Positions 11,131 through 23,687 of a stretch of DNA of 64,000 nucleotides are shown one piece after another. Within the stretch, counting starts at the first letter, position 1, and each line of letters starts with the position of its first letter. The notes under the pieces were generated by a model. The model was not told the DNA's origin and ran no database searches. It saw only the letters and a program-made list of their open reading frames with translations. This DNA comes from Patagioenas fasciata. Lineage: Eukaryota > Chordata > Aves > Columbiformes > Columbidae. A program made the position numbers and the translations under genes. The stretch is taken from NCBI RefSeq assembly GCF_037038585.1, contig NC_092521.1, positions 54,258,398 through 54,322,397 on the forward strand, written 5' to 3'.

Positions 11131-13561
11131 GTTCCTACTTGTTCAGCTGAATTAAACCTTATTCCAACCATCCCAGGACCTGATCCTCAGCACTGTCTGT
11201 ATAAATGTTAGTCACCACTCCTTAATGAATAGATTTGGATGGAAACAAAGCATATGGCTTGAAGGAACAGAGTGGAAAATGGGGTGATAAAATCAGTGGT
11301 ATGAAAATGAATATAATCACATTATTCTTATCATTGTCTCATCCACATGCTCATTTGCTTTGACAATGATTTTCTCTCAGCATGTGCGACATCTTAGCCA
11401 TATACTTAATGTATAGCGTTGTCTCACATACACATAATCTTTCGTTTGTTATTAAAAAGCAGTGAAGATTTTGTCTAAATGAAATCAGATCTGCATGCTA
11501 CCAGCAGGAATATAATCTTTGGAGCAAATGATCTTGGCAAGAATATCTATTCAGGTCATGTATACGTGTATCTGGTTTAATTATTCCCATATAAATATGC
11601 TTGTTTTCTGTAACTGCACATAAGCACATACACAGCAGCAAAGTACACAGGAATATGGGGTAAGTTGTCTAGTTAACAATTAACCTCATTATCCATTAAA
11701 CTGGTGCAAATAGAGTAATTTGCCCACTTTCACATGCTTTCAGGCAAAGTGCTTCCGCTTTGAGTACTCTCATAGTTTCTTGAGTTTCTAGTTTGAAACT
11801 AACACTCCTGAATTTAGATTTCTTGTCTAGCAGTCTAGCAACCCCTTTTTTTTAAAAAAGTAAAAAAAAGTGACAATACCGCAGCCTTCCTTGCTACAGC
11901 ATCTGCACATTCCCAAGCCCTCCAGTCATGCACTGTGACAGACCGGTTTGCAGATCAAGTTTATACCTTTCAGACTCCATATGCCAGAAAAACATGGAAT
12001 TCAAGTTCACAAAAGAAATTATCTCCTCTCTAAATCTGTTGTTGTTTTGTTTTGTTAGCAACTGAGGCTGATCAGTCTCTTCTTTCCTCCTTGAGCTCTC
12101 CTTATGCAACAATATCCTAGTCTCTTCCACACAGCTGAATCCCACTCTGACCTCTCTCTCTTCAATGATGAAAATGTCACCACTCACACTAAACCATGAT
12201 TTTCCCACTTAAATCTGTCCAGAACTGGTCTTGAGGGTAAGCCAGGAGTCCTGTGTCAACTGAAGTTATCAGTCAGAACTGGTGGTCCTCGGTACTTTAT
12301 TTTTTTCCCAGAGAAGCATTAAGTGTCTTTTTTAAGCAAGTCAGCAACTGAGGATTATGTATTTTCTAAACATAACATAAATTCAGAGAATGCCCTCAAT
12401 GCACAATATAAAGTAGACCCTTTAATTTGATAAAACTACAATTCATTGCAACACCTGAAAAAGCATCTTTTTCCCACAATTTGCAACATTCTGAAACTAT
12501 TTATGCGTGAAAACTTCTCTTTTAATATTTGATCAGTCTTCTGCAAACTCTTTTATTGGTGTATGAGTAATATCCATAGCGTTAATTTCTTAAAGTCTTT
12601 AAAATGTTTTGCATTTTATAGACTGTAATTCATCATAAAACCAATACCACACATACATTACACACAAAAGCTCATCTTAACAATGACACTGACATTTCAT
12701 TTCACTCTGAGCAGAGCCAAGAGAATGCCACTGATATGTTTTCTGATTTCTCCCACTTAAGGAAATCAGTGAATTCATAAAGATAAATGTCATCAAGTGA
12801 GATCAGCAATCACATAACACACATGTACATAATCAGGACTTTCTGTGTCTTTCCTTTGTGTCTGCCAGAGTGCTCTCCTCCACTAATTTTTTTCAAATGG
12901 GCTGGACAGAAAGGACCATAAAATGTAAGTGAACCAAGTACCCTTTTCATGTTAGCTACTGCCAGGTTCCACTTTTCTGTGTCAGTCACATTTTTTTCAT
13001 AATTTTCTGGGTCTGTTTCTTCTGGGTCTCTGATTCTTCTCCCTCTTCATGCCTTTCTATTTCATTAGTGCTTCTGTTAAATGCCATTTTGCTCCTTAAC
13101 AGCACCTTTGCTTTCTTTGTTTCTTTGCTATCCTTCCCCTCCTTTCCTTCCCCCATCTTCTGTATTTTTCCTAGAGACTCTTCACAGAAACTGAATCACA
13201 AAGAAGAATTAAGAAAAATGAGAAAAATTGTTCTCAAGGGCATCAGGAGCAGCCTGGAAATCTTTGTTTCTCAATAGAACCTAAAATGTTCAGTGAATGT
13301 GAGGGACATTTTCACTTACATTTATCTAAGACGGATGTAGCTAATACAGCTGGTGTTCCACTATTAGAGAAGAAAGTTGTGTGGCCATGTGAGATGCAAC
13401 AGATTAAGGAAGCTGAAGCACATTTATGTCAAAATGGTATTTATAAAGGTCAAAACACTAGCTAGGGTGCCTGAAGATTTAAGCATTGGTTTTGGAGAAA
13501 GTAACCTTAAGTGGGCAAAAATACTGTTATGACAGGAGGAATTATATGTAATTCTTGGTTC

Positions 13562-13585
13562 TTTTTTTTTTTTTTTTTTTTTTTT
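13562..13585 (+). repeat. T24 homopolymer
   Basis: Uninterrupted run of T, the longest homopolymer in the window. It could be the poly(A) tail of a minus-strand retrocopy, but I recognise no body to its left or right. Confidence 0.95.
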
Positions 13586-15879
13586 GCAATGTGCAGAGTG
13601 ACAGCTTTCTAACTTAATCATGTGCCAGGCACTATAAGCATTATGAAACTGTAGCCTTGTTTACATTATCTTCTTGTGCAATCACTATTTTTAATATTAA
13701 CAAAAATATTCAAACTCTTACAGAAGCTGGATTAATTTAAGAAGTCACTCATCTTTACAATTTCAATCCCTCACAGTTCCTGTCAGGTTTCATTTCAAAT
13801 CAAAATTATTATTTTACCAGTGCACTTAGTGACTGTTAACAGAATCCAAAATACGAAGCTCAAAACTGGACCTAGAAAAAGACAAGAAAAAAAAAAATTC
13901 CTTTTTGTATCTTTAACAGCTACCACTGTGCTATCTTGTAAGAGCATCTTCAGATACAGCTTTAAGGCCAAATGCACTGCACAGACCACTCATGATGAAT
14001 AACTTCACATCCATTTTCAGGCTATTTTTCCCCAAGCAGGCAAGAGAATAACACAGAACATTTCCAGATCACTCCAGGAAGCATAATCCATGGTACCACA
14101 AATCCATTCTGCTGCAGCTGCAGGAATACTTCCCACTTCGCATTGATCCGAGTCTCCGCAGACATCCTCATCAGCTCGAGCTTTACACAACCTGTCCTTG
14201 TGTCATTATGCAGAGCCACCAGTAGCCTCAGTCCTGCTAGGCAGAGAACATAACACTTTGTCAGACTAGTTAGGGCATGCCTTCAGCCCTACCTTGCTTT
14301 CCATCTTCTCCAAAGCCTCATGGATGTTGCTGAAGGATGGAAAACAAGAGCCAGTGAATTTCTTTCTGCAATTCCTAATTCCAAAACAGAGAGAACAGAC
14401 CATCTCATGGTATCTTCAGAGGTTCAGCTGTACAACTCTGAGACTGAAGAAAGACAAGAGAAAGCAGAGATAAGAAGGTATAGAAGCTGCTGACTGTGGA
14501 GCCCAACGGTCCTGACCTGAACCATCACACTCGCTAGCATCCACGCTCCTTCACTTTGACCCTGGCCATTGCTGGATACTCACTTTTTTACAAATACATG
14601 TTCTACTCAAAATAGCAATAGAATAATGGTGTTTGTGGTCACCAAACATTTGCCTTGTGAGTCTGCCTTGTGACCTCCTGCATTTAAGCCCAGGATGCTT
14701 CCAACCAGCCTTATCTATGGACCAGTGGTTCACAGCAGTCTCCACTGCTGTCCTCTTGTCTATCCTTTCTCCTCAACCTTCTTTCTACAAAGAGGGAGGC
14801 TAGTGAACAATCTCAGTGCTATTTCCTTGAGTTTCAAAGCTAGTGTGTGAAAACAGAAAGCTATGCCTGTATAAGAAAGCCTAGTGGTTTCTTTTTTTGG
14901 ATATGATGCGTTTTTGTCAATCAAGATGAAACATTTCTGGCTTCTTTTTCTCAAGCACCCTCTTGCCATATGGGATCACCTCATACAGGTCTTCCAGGCA
15001 TGCTGCAGTAATTGTCATGTCACAGGCATTTCTAGATTTTTGTCCCATGCTTGCTTTGTGGTTTTGCAGGGATTTCCTTCACATCCTGCAGCAAGCTCAG
15101 CATGAGCACCACTGGGAATCAATTGCATGAGACTGAGTTCTGAAGTGCCCATAGGACTGGTGTTATTCATGACAGGAGATACTGTCCTAGGGACATTTAT
15201 CCTGAGAGACACTCAAGAGGGATCAAAGGAGAAACATCTCTCCTGAAAGAAGCCCACTGTAGATAAAGGACACACAGGAAAAGCCACACACTGACTTTCT
15301 CCAAATTACATGTCAGAAGATGCTCTCTCTCTAGATGGAAGACAACAGATACTAGTCAGCAGGGAAAGTTTCTTCCTCTGTTCAAACTTGATGGAAATAA
15401 AAAACAAGGACTAATAAAAGTTTACCAAAATGGGAGATAGGAGGATAGTTTCTCAGGATAGCCATCAGGGACCTACAGCATTAGCTAGCATATTTCCTAG
15501 AATTGTGGCAACAGACCGCTTGGTCTACTGCTTTCTACAAGGTAAGAGAGATAATCTAAAGAGAGAATGCAGAAAGATATGACAGAGAGACTAAAATAAA
15601 GGTGTTCTATGGAAGGCATCAACAAAACCCATGGCTCTTGGGCAATGAGCACAAAGATGTTTTGAAGGAATATTGCCACCATCATCCATTGGCAAATGTC
15701 CATGGTACAGCAGATGTCCTTAGGAAAGAACCATGCCTTTTTGTGTGGATAACTGGGCAGCCTATTGCTCCTTAAATTCTCATTTTGATATTGTTTGGCC
15801 AGACCATGCTGGTCATCTGCTTCAAGTAGCTTCTTAGTCACCAAAATGTGGTAGCTCCCTTAAGTCATTATGGTGAACT

Positions 15880-15901
15880 CACAGGGCTCAGGAGCCCTGT
15901 G
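15880..15901. repeat. Perfect GC-rich inverted repeat, 10-bp arms, 2-nt spacer
   Basis: CACAGGGCTC and GAGCCCTGTG are separated by AG. The perfect arms make a stable hairpin or a symmetric protein-binding site possible. Function unknown. Confidence 0.9.
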
Positions 15902-16200
15902 TGTTCTCTGCAGTATGAAGAGGCCAAATAGGTCTCAGCCTGGCCTTTCATCTCCATCTTTGCCTCAACTCTGCACAGCTGCATAGCGAAATCAGTACAG
16001 ATAATAGGGAGGTCTCACAAGGTTTGCATGGTGCTTAATGTCCTGAAATGCAGCGTAAATGTTGAGGGAGCTGAGCTGTTACTACTGATTTCACTGTGAA
16101 TAGGATTTAATCAAATAGGAACAATACTACTGGTGAAAGTGTTGAGGCAGAAAAATCAGGAACTGGCTTGTCCTCCTACTAGTATGTTCATCTACTAGTG

Positions 16201-16724
16201 TGATCCTACCTGGAGTCCTGAGTCCAGCTCTGGAGCCCTCAGTACAGGAAAGACATGGACCTGTTGGAGAGGGGCCAGAGGCCACAAAAATGATCAGAGG
16301 GCTGGAACACCTCCCTTTGAGGACGGGCTGAGAGAGTTAGGGTTGTTCAGCCTGGAGAAGAGAAGGCTCCGGGGAGACTTTATCGTGGCCTTTCAGTACA
16401 TAAAGGGAGCCTATAAGAAAGATGGCGACAGACTTTTTAGCAGGGCCTGCTGCGAAAGGACAAGGTGTGATGCTTTTAAACTAAAGGAGGGGAGATTCAG
16501 GCTACACATGAGGAAGAAATTCTTAATAGTGAGGGTGGTGAAACACTGGCACAGGTTGCCCAGAGAGGTGGTAGATGCCCCATCCTTGGAGCCATTCAAG
16601 GCCAGGCTGGACGGGGCTCTGAGCCACCTGATGTAATTGAAGATGTCCCTGCTCATTGCAGGGGGGTTGGACTAGATGACCTTTGAAAGTCCCTTCCAAC
16701 CCAAACAATTCTATGATTCTATGA
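16201..16724 (+). mobile_element. CR1 LINE 3' fragment, the longest copy in the window
   Basis: About 520 bp with the full series of avian CR1 3' landmarks in order: GGAGAGGGGCCAGAGG, GTTCAGCCTGGAGAAGAGAA, AGGTTGCCCAGAGAGGTGGT, GGACTAGATGACC, CCCTTCCAACCC and the terminal ATTCTATGATTCTATGA tail. It is 5'-truncated, as is usual for CR1. An open frame at 16343-16636 is a decayed remnant of element sequence. The better-preserved consensus blocks suggest this copy is younger than those at 1410 and 6770. Confidence 0.97.
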
Positions 16725-19700
16725 AAAAGCAAAGTATTCTGCTTTCTCCTTTTGAAATTTTTCCCAGTTACTCTATACCAGAAGCTGCATATCCCAGATT
16801 TTGAGCCATTTCAGAGATTTTATAGAGAAGAGGTAGAAAAAAGGCAGTTACCTCCAGTTCTGATATTAATTATTCCAAAGTGTTTCGTGCTCATAAGGGA
16901 GGAATTCTAATCTAGGAAATTTTTTACTCATACCTGCAATGCTTGTGGTCACAAGGGTTATTGTACATAATTCATACAATTATATCCTGAAAAGCTCTGA
17001 CAATTCATTGTTGGGACCTGAACCTTTGAATTTAGCAGAGGTATAGCCCTGAAATGACATAAGCATTTTAATCTAGGTGATTTATAACTTGCTGGTGCTT
17101 GCTTTTTAGTAGCATTCTTTTAATATATTTTCTTCGTTTGTACTGTAATAAAAATAAAGATTTGTGGTGAAAACTTATCACCTTTGATTTAGCATTTGTC
17201 TCTCTGGGAACAGCATACCCTTAGTTTATAGCTTCAGACAATGACTGGTCAGTTCCTCAACATGAGAAAATATTCCTCAGCAATGCTCATATCTGATCAC
17301 TGCACAAGAGAAGGGAGAAAACAACAGTCTCACTTGCCATAGAGATTCACCTTTTTGAGAGCTGCAACTAATATGATTAAGTAGACTCTTTTTTTTGTTG
17401 TTGTTGTTTTTTGGTTTTTTTTTTTAAATATAGGTAGTGGTTTTGCCCCCAAACACACCTGCAATTCCCATTAATACTGGTACAAGGGTAAAAAACCTTA
17501 AATCTACCACACTCCAGCTTTCCTGTGCATGGAATTCCCATTAACTTTAATCGAAGTTCTGCACAATAAGCAACAGCAGGATCAGCACTCATTTTGAAAA
17601 GCAAAGTAATATGTAATGATTCACCACATCTGCAAAGCCTTTCTGACTTTTATTTATCATGCTTTTATTTTTACAATCATTCTTGTCTCATCAGAATGGT
17701 TATTTAAACTTGTGACAGGAATCCATTTCAGCATTATGTTTTAGCACATACATTTGTATCCATCATAATTCTTAATTTAGACTTAACAAAATAATTTAAC
17801 AGTTAGTATAAAATCAATTATTAAATAATTGATTTTTTAGCACAATAGTGCACAGAGCAGGAGAAGCAATAGTATTCATGGCCACAACAGATTTCAAGTT
17901 ATCATTTCCTATGCCTTTGACAAAGCAATGGGTAGTTGAATTCCTACTAATTTTATTATGTGTAACTCACTGAAAAATTCCACTGCATGCAAATAAAGTA
18001 ATTCTTTGAGTACATTTCTGCACTTATTCTCTCCTGTGCTTGCACCCCTTTTGTCTCCTCAGGGCCACACTATTTAAATAAGTTCCCATTATTTTCAGTG
18101 GATTGACTTGCCAAAGGGAAATATTTGTGTCCCTTCACTGGACATCTGCTGTTGGTATGAAAGCAATCAAGAGGAAAAAATGATGGTATGAAGCATATTT
18201 AACTTTCACGCCTCTTCATCATTCTGCACAAGCGAACACCAACAAGAATTCAATCGCAAGTACATCAAAATATATTCCTCCCCTCTCTAAAAAAGCAGAA
18301 ATATTAAAAAAACAAAGAATCAGAAAAAAATACCAAATAAGAGAAGCAGATTTTACATGTGAACCTTTCAACTTTGTAGTTCCTCCTTTGGCCCACTATT
18401 ACCGTTTTTCAAAAAAAATATTCAAATACTTCCAAATACACAAATATGAAACAAATTCTATAAATGACTAATGCAAACTGCATAATTCAGAGTTTTTTAT
18501 CATCTTAACATATAATTTACTTATCAACACTTTTTAACGTATTAAGATAAAAAAACAGGTGGTGGTGTGAGAGGTTGTACTTACACCTATGCTCATGTGC
18601 TGCCTTTTTGATAGATTCTGCATCACTGACTACGATGTCTGTCTGCTCAGAATTGCCTCTGATGAGATGGTATCGCAGCATTTTGCAACAGTATAAATTG
18701 TTGTTAAAGTAGACTTCACAGGGAAAAAAAATCAATTTATTTGTTGAAAGATAAGTACAAGATATAAAGTGCACTTCCATTCAAATACAACTGTAGGAAA
18801 AAAAGCCCACAACTTAATTTCATGTTCCAATAGGACCCAATTTAATAACATCTCATGCATCTCATAAAACAATTGCATCAAAGTAATAGTAGGAAGTTGT
18901 CAAGAGGTGCTGTTGACAACATGAATCCTACATTGCTAAATAAGAGTCAGTAACGAAGAGGCAGAAGGAACTCTAATTCCATCCATCAATGACTGTTTTT
19001 GAGACCCACGAAGAGAAACAAAGAGGCTGCGTATTTCACTTCTGCTTCATGAACTCCTAATTAGCTGCAAATGAACTTTTGGCAAAACTTAATCTTATGC
19101 CAAGGCACAGCTACTATTATCTGATGCTAATTCAGAGCTATGGAAGAAAAGTATATGCGAGTGAATAAACTCAAGAGAAGTCTACAGGCAGAAAGAAAAC
19201 TAACCTTATATTGAATATGGCTTTTCAGTTGGGGTTTTTGCTTCCGTGTATTTTTGGTGGAATGAACCTGAGATGTCAGAAATATGTTCCCCTAACTGGA
19301 GACACCATCTGAAGGGCTCTCTCAGATGTGATCAGTCAGTGTTAGCATTGATGGCATCAGATATTACTGTTCCAGTTGTCTGCATAAGTCCTCTGCCTTA
19401 TATGAAGATGTGTGTTGAAAAACAACTTTGTCAAGTATTTCTAGGGATTATTACTAAAGGGAATGTTCCATCTGATTGAAGCCTGCAGAGAAACCCACTC
19501 TGGGAAACAGTTTATCTATGGCGAGGGATGGACTAGCATATTTTTAGCAGAAAAAAATATAATGCTACAGCTCTGCTGGTATAACTCAGTGTGTGTTCCT
19601 TCTATTATGTAATAAATGTTAATTTATTTTGGAACAATTATTCTGTCTTGGAAGACTGAGAAGTCAGCTTACTTCACAGTGCTTATCTCCTAAATTTTTA

Positions 19701-20289
19701 TTCTTCTGGCCTCACTCCTTGACACAGTTGATTATAGAAGCACTGAATAGAAAGAATAGCAACTTGAAGTTCAAATGAGTAGGGAGAGGTAGAACAGTAC
19801 GGAACTTTGAAGACAATGCAATTAAGCCTAAATTTGTAATAGAAAAGGATGTTAACCCAGATGAATGACAAGATCAAAGCAACGAGTGACAAAGATGATA
19901 TTGCAGTCTGTATTTGTACAGACTTTGAAGACTGAATATATGAATATTTGCAAGTATTTGCATTTGATCAACCCTGTGTTTCTGTTTCTTTCTGCTTCTA
20001 ACCAATCCTATTCAGCCATACACCAATCTGAAGGTTATACACTCTTAGCTGGCATAAGTAGGTGTTTCTTTAACAGTATTCGATATTTGAACTATCTTGC
20101 TCTCATCTCCTGTATGTATCTCCTGATAGTGTTGACAGAGACACAGCTGAGGACATACACATTTTGGGAGAAGCTAAGAATAAGTAGTAAAAGAAGAACA
20201 GCAAAGAGTTTTCTTCACAAGGTATGGGAAGCTAGAAAAAAAAGTTAAAAGCCATGTAATATATTTGAAAATGCAAAGGTGGAAGCAAG
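16725..20289. other. Intergenic, no gene seen
   Basis: AT-rich sequence with a T/G-rich low-complexity tract at 17389-17425 and the AT palindrome at 17810-17836. No exon or RNA gene recognised. Confidence 0.6.
17810..17836. repeat. 27-bp perfect AT-rich palindrome with paired homeodomain-type cores
   Basis: AAAATCAATTATT, one central A, then AATAATTGATTTT. The arms are perfect over 13 bp and each holds an ATTA/TAAT core and an ATCAAT motif. It could be a symmetric homeodomain-type target; AT-rich palindromes also arise easily by chance. Confidence 0.9.
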
Positions 20290-20705
20290 ATGGTTCTGAG
20301 TGCAGTAACAAGCCTTAATGGACCTGATCGGTCTCACCTGGGGTCTCTACCCACACCCTCTGCCCAGTTCTCCCAGAAGCCCCATTTCAAGTGCATCCTG
20401 GGGCCTTCAGGATCTACTTGAGCTACGCTGTAGTAATACTGGTCTCTATGTGTCTGGTCAAAGACCCTGTTCACCCAGGCCCCAACCCATGGGTTGACTT
20501 CTAGGTTTGATCTTGGACCTGTTTTATCACTGTAGACCTGCTTGGTGATCGTCGAACAGGATCCTAGTCTTGACCTGTAGATTGTCCTCCTAGCATCATC
20601 TTAGACCTGCCTCATTGCCTTGGTGGGGCTGGTGATGAGAACCCTGGTCCCTCTCCTGCTGGGAGGTCTTCCTGCACTCAGCCCCTGGCTCCCCACCCTT
20701 TAGGA
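20290..20705. repeat. Unidentified GC-rich, repeat-like tract with recurrent GACCTG
   Basis: A sharply bounded GC-richer block lies in AT-rich DNA. GACCTG recurs at 20321, 20516, 20535, 20572 and 20604, in phrases such as TAGACCTGCTTGG and TAGACCTGCCTCATTGCC. It lacks CR1 landmarks. Its texture suggests an old LTR or other interspersed repeat, but I cannot name a family and I see no TG...CA ends or flanking duplication. Confidence 0.4.
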
Positions 20706-21950
20706 AGCAGCTGACCCATTCTGTTCCCTCACAGAAAGCTCGAGTTTGAAGAGTTCTCATTCCTATGTATACTATACAGCGATAAAATATTTTTAAGAGT
20801 AGAGTTAAAAGCCACAATGGTTTTGTCTTTGTAGATTGTTAAATGGTATAGTTTTCTAATGAAATGCTGGCGACCAGAAGACAAGATGGGATTTGGCTTG
20901 AAGACATCAAAATGTATCAGACACAACTAGTATAAGGTACGTGTTTTTTCTTTTCCATACAAATCACATGTGTGGGTAGCAGCAGACTGTTGATCATGGA
21001 ATCAAAAATTTTGCTTCCAGCAGAAGAGACAGCATTGTATATAGAGTTAAATTTTTTATGAGTTTACATGCTTCTACCTGCCTAGGCAACATTCTATCTT
21101 ATCTATCTTATTATAGCAAAATGTGAGACTATGAAATAGATGTTCTTCCACAATACATCTGTTTGTTCTTGGGCTTGAACTAGCAGTAACCATCTCTGCA
21201 CAGTGTCATTTGTTGCTCTTCACTTCCCCTTGACATTCAGATCTCAAATGTCCTTCTCTGTTTTCCTTGGATACTTCAGACATTTTTCTCACTTGCATTT
21301 CAAGAATTTCCAATTAAAGATTGCTTCTCCATAGTGTTTTAAATGTTGGTTTGTTTTTATTTTTTTTTTATTATTATTTTTTTTGGTTTTCAAAGATCTG
21401 GATGTCTTTTCTCTCTCAAGTCCAAACTATGGCTTAATATCAAGGCCAGGAGAGGCCATGTAGCATTTCCTCACTTTATTCTTTTATTTGTTTATTTTTA
21501 ACAGTTGGAAACAAAACAGGACTTTGGTTTTTATTACCACCAAACTTCAGGGTGATCAAGTGAATAAGACAAGTTGTCCTTGGTACAAAATGGATCGTTA
21601 TTGTTGCTTGCACAAACCATTAGTACCAGAAAAAAAAATAAATAAAGCAGGCGGTTATATTACACATGACACCATCTGATAGGGAGCAGCCACAGTTGTG
21701 ATTAGCGCAACTCAGTGCCAAATGAATGATCAGGGATCAGTTCCAGTGCCAGCAAGCCCTGGCAGCAATAAGCAAGGAAGATGATGAGCCTCTACTCAAG
21801 ATGGAACAATTTATATGCAGCAACTTTTGCAGCTGGTTTAGACTGACCTTAGATTCCAAGGATTTTTCTGTTCCTTGGAGGCAAGGAAAGATGGGGTATG
21901 GAGTGGATGTGATCTTTTAAGGACACTATTATATCCTCACCCTACATCTC

Positions 21951-21974
21951 AAAAAAAAAAAGGGGGGGGGGGGG
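21951..21974 (+). repeat. A11-G13 composite homopolymer
   Basis: Eleven A directly followed by thirteen G. Such a pure G run is rare outside CpG islands and is an assembly and sequencing error hotspot. Confidence 0.95.
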
Positions 21975-23655
21975 AACACCTGACTTTCTTAAGAAATGCT
22001 AGAAGATTTATTCAGAACACTACATTCACCACTGAAATAGCTCTTCAGTAACAAATGAAACCTTTACAGCATCTATGGGCACAGATATATTAAACTTTAT
22101 GAAACAGAACATAATTGAGTATAATGCAATCAATAAATCCTGGCACATAGATAAGTACACGTTTTCTTTTTGGAGCTTTTTACAATAAGTCAGGAATGAA
22201 AAGGTTAAGAGTATCAGTAAAAATCTGGGTGACTAGATAATGCTACCTAAAGATAAGTGAACATTGGCAAAGGATAAGATGTTGTTCTGTATTAAAGAAG
22301 AGTAACAAATGGAAAAAAACCTTTCAGGTTTGGCATATTCTCCCTCGACCTATAGAGATGATGTGATTTTTCTTGAGTGGTCCTCCTGACCAAGGATTGG
22401 CTCTGGAATTTCACTGTGGTAGAGAAGTAGCTTTGATAAAAACAGAAAATCAGAATCATTGTCTGTCTTTCTTCTAACAAAGCATATCTTTCTTTTGCTT
22501 ATTAGCTGTACTTAACTAAGAAAATATGCCCCTCTCCTGTGAAGAAAATTACTTTTTCATCATATTTAAACAGTAGTGTCATTGAAAGATTCATGAAACT
22601 TGTCTGCCTGAGCTTTAGAACAAGATGGAGTGAGCTAGTGAAGATGATTCTTGTTCGACTGCTTTATTGTGCAAAAAAATAGCTTTGAGCAGTGAGAGTC
22701 ACGTTATCTGCTACTGATCCAAAAGATCAGGTGACAGCCAGTGTAGCCTACATTCTTGGCCACTTAATCAGCATTGTCAGAGGTCAAAAAAAGGCAGGAT
22801 GTTTGGCCCTTCCTCCAATACTTGAATACAAGTCTTCGTGTTTCTATTTGTGCTGTAACATGATCAGGAGAGTGTTCCTGCTTTGGATCATTATAGGCAG
22901 GATGACTTCATGCTACGGATTATGCAGGATGATGGCCTTGATGCCTTATGGAATTTGAGATATGTTTACTTGTTCTTGTGCCAGTAATACAGAAATGATG
23001 GCATCGTGAATATCGTTAGCACCTTAAAGGAAAGGTAACAGCAAAATAGATGAACACAACATATATGTAATTTTAAAGCATATACATACACTTATAAGAA
23101 CTTTTCCTTGACATAGATCAAGTACTTCTGTTTCCAGATTATGATAAGCATTAGGACCTCGTACCTCTCTAGCCAGTAATACAGTTCTTGATCAGTTTGG
23201 AATTGTCAAAAATCGTTTGTCAGAAGTAGCTCAGAGATCTGGAATACTGGAAATGGAGCTGCAAGATAATTATTAACAGGGAGAGGGCAGCTGAGCCAGT
23301 GAAGTTTGTGTAATAAACACTGTAGTTATTCATAAAGTACCATCAGGTTGTTTAATTTTCTCCCAGTGGGATATATACAAATTCCACATTTCAAAATAAA
23401 AGAAAAACTTTACTACGTATCCTGGTTGTGGGCATTTGCTATGGATGTACATTAAAATCTAGAAAATGGTTATAACGTCCAGATTTTTTTTTTCCTCCCT
23501 ATTCCACGTTTTATTGTCTCATTCTTTGACTCGTTCCAGGAAGAGTGATTAAATTTGTGATATTTATGATCTTCTATGTTCCTAAGCCTAGGTGATCCAC
23601 TTAAAGAACAGATGCAAAGTATCTGTTTGTCAGTAAGAAACAATCAGCAAAGTCC

Positions 23656-23687
23656 TTTTTTTCTTTTTTTTTTCTTTTTTTTTTTTT
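23656..23687 (+). repeat. T-rich tract with two single C interruptions
   Basis: Three runs of T separated by C. No retroposon body recognised. Confidence 0.9.

Larger units (their letters stand above)
6956..16200. other. Intergenic, no gene supported
   Basis: AT-rich sequence with A-rich and AC-rich simple repeats (7249-7268, 8083-8157, 9653-9685), pyrimidine-rich stretches near 10900-11130 and 13010-13165, a T24 run at 13562-13585, and a perfect GC-rich palindrome at 15880-15901. Open frames up to about 121 codons (e.g. 10445-10810 +, 15497-15844 -) contain no domain or motif I recognise. Confidence 0.55.

Noticed and set aside
16343-16636. 97-codon open frame with plausible composition
   Set aside because: It lies wholly within the CR1 3' fragment at 16201-16724 and is decayed element sequence, not a host gene.
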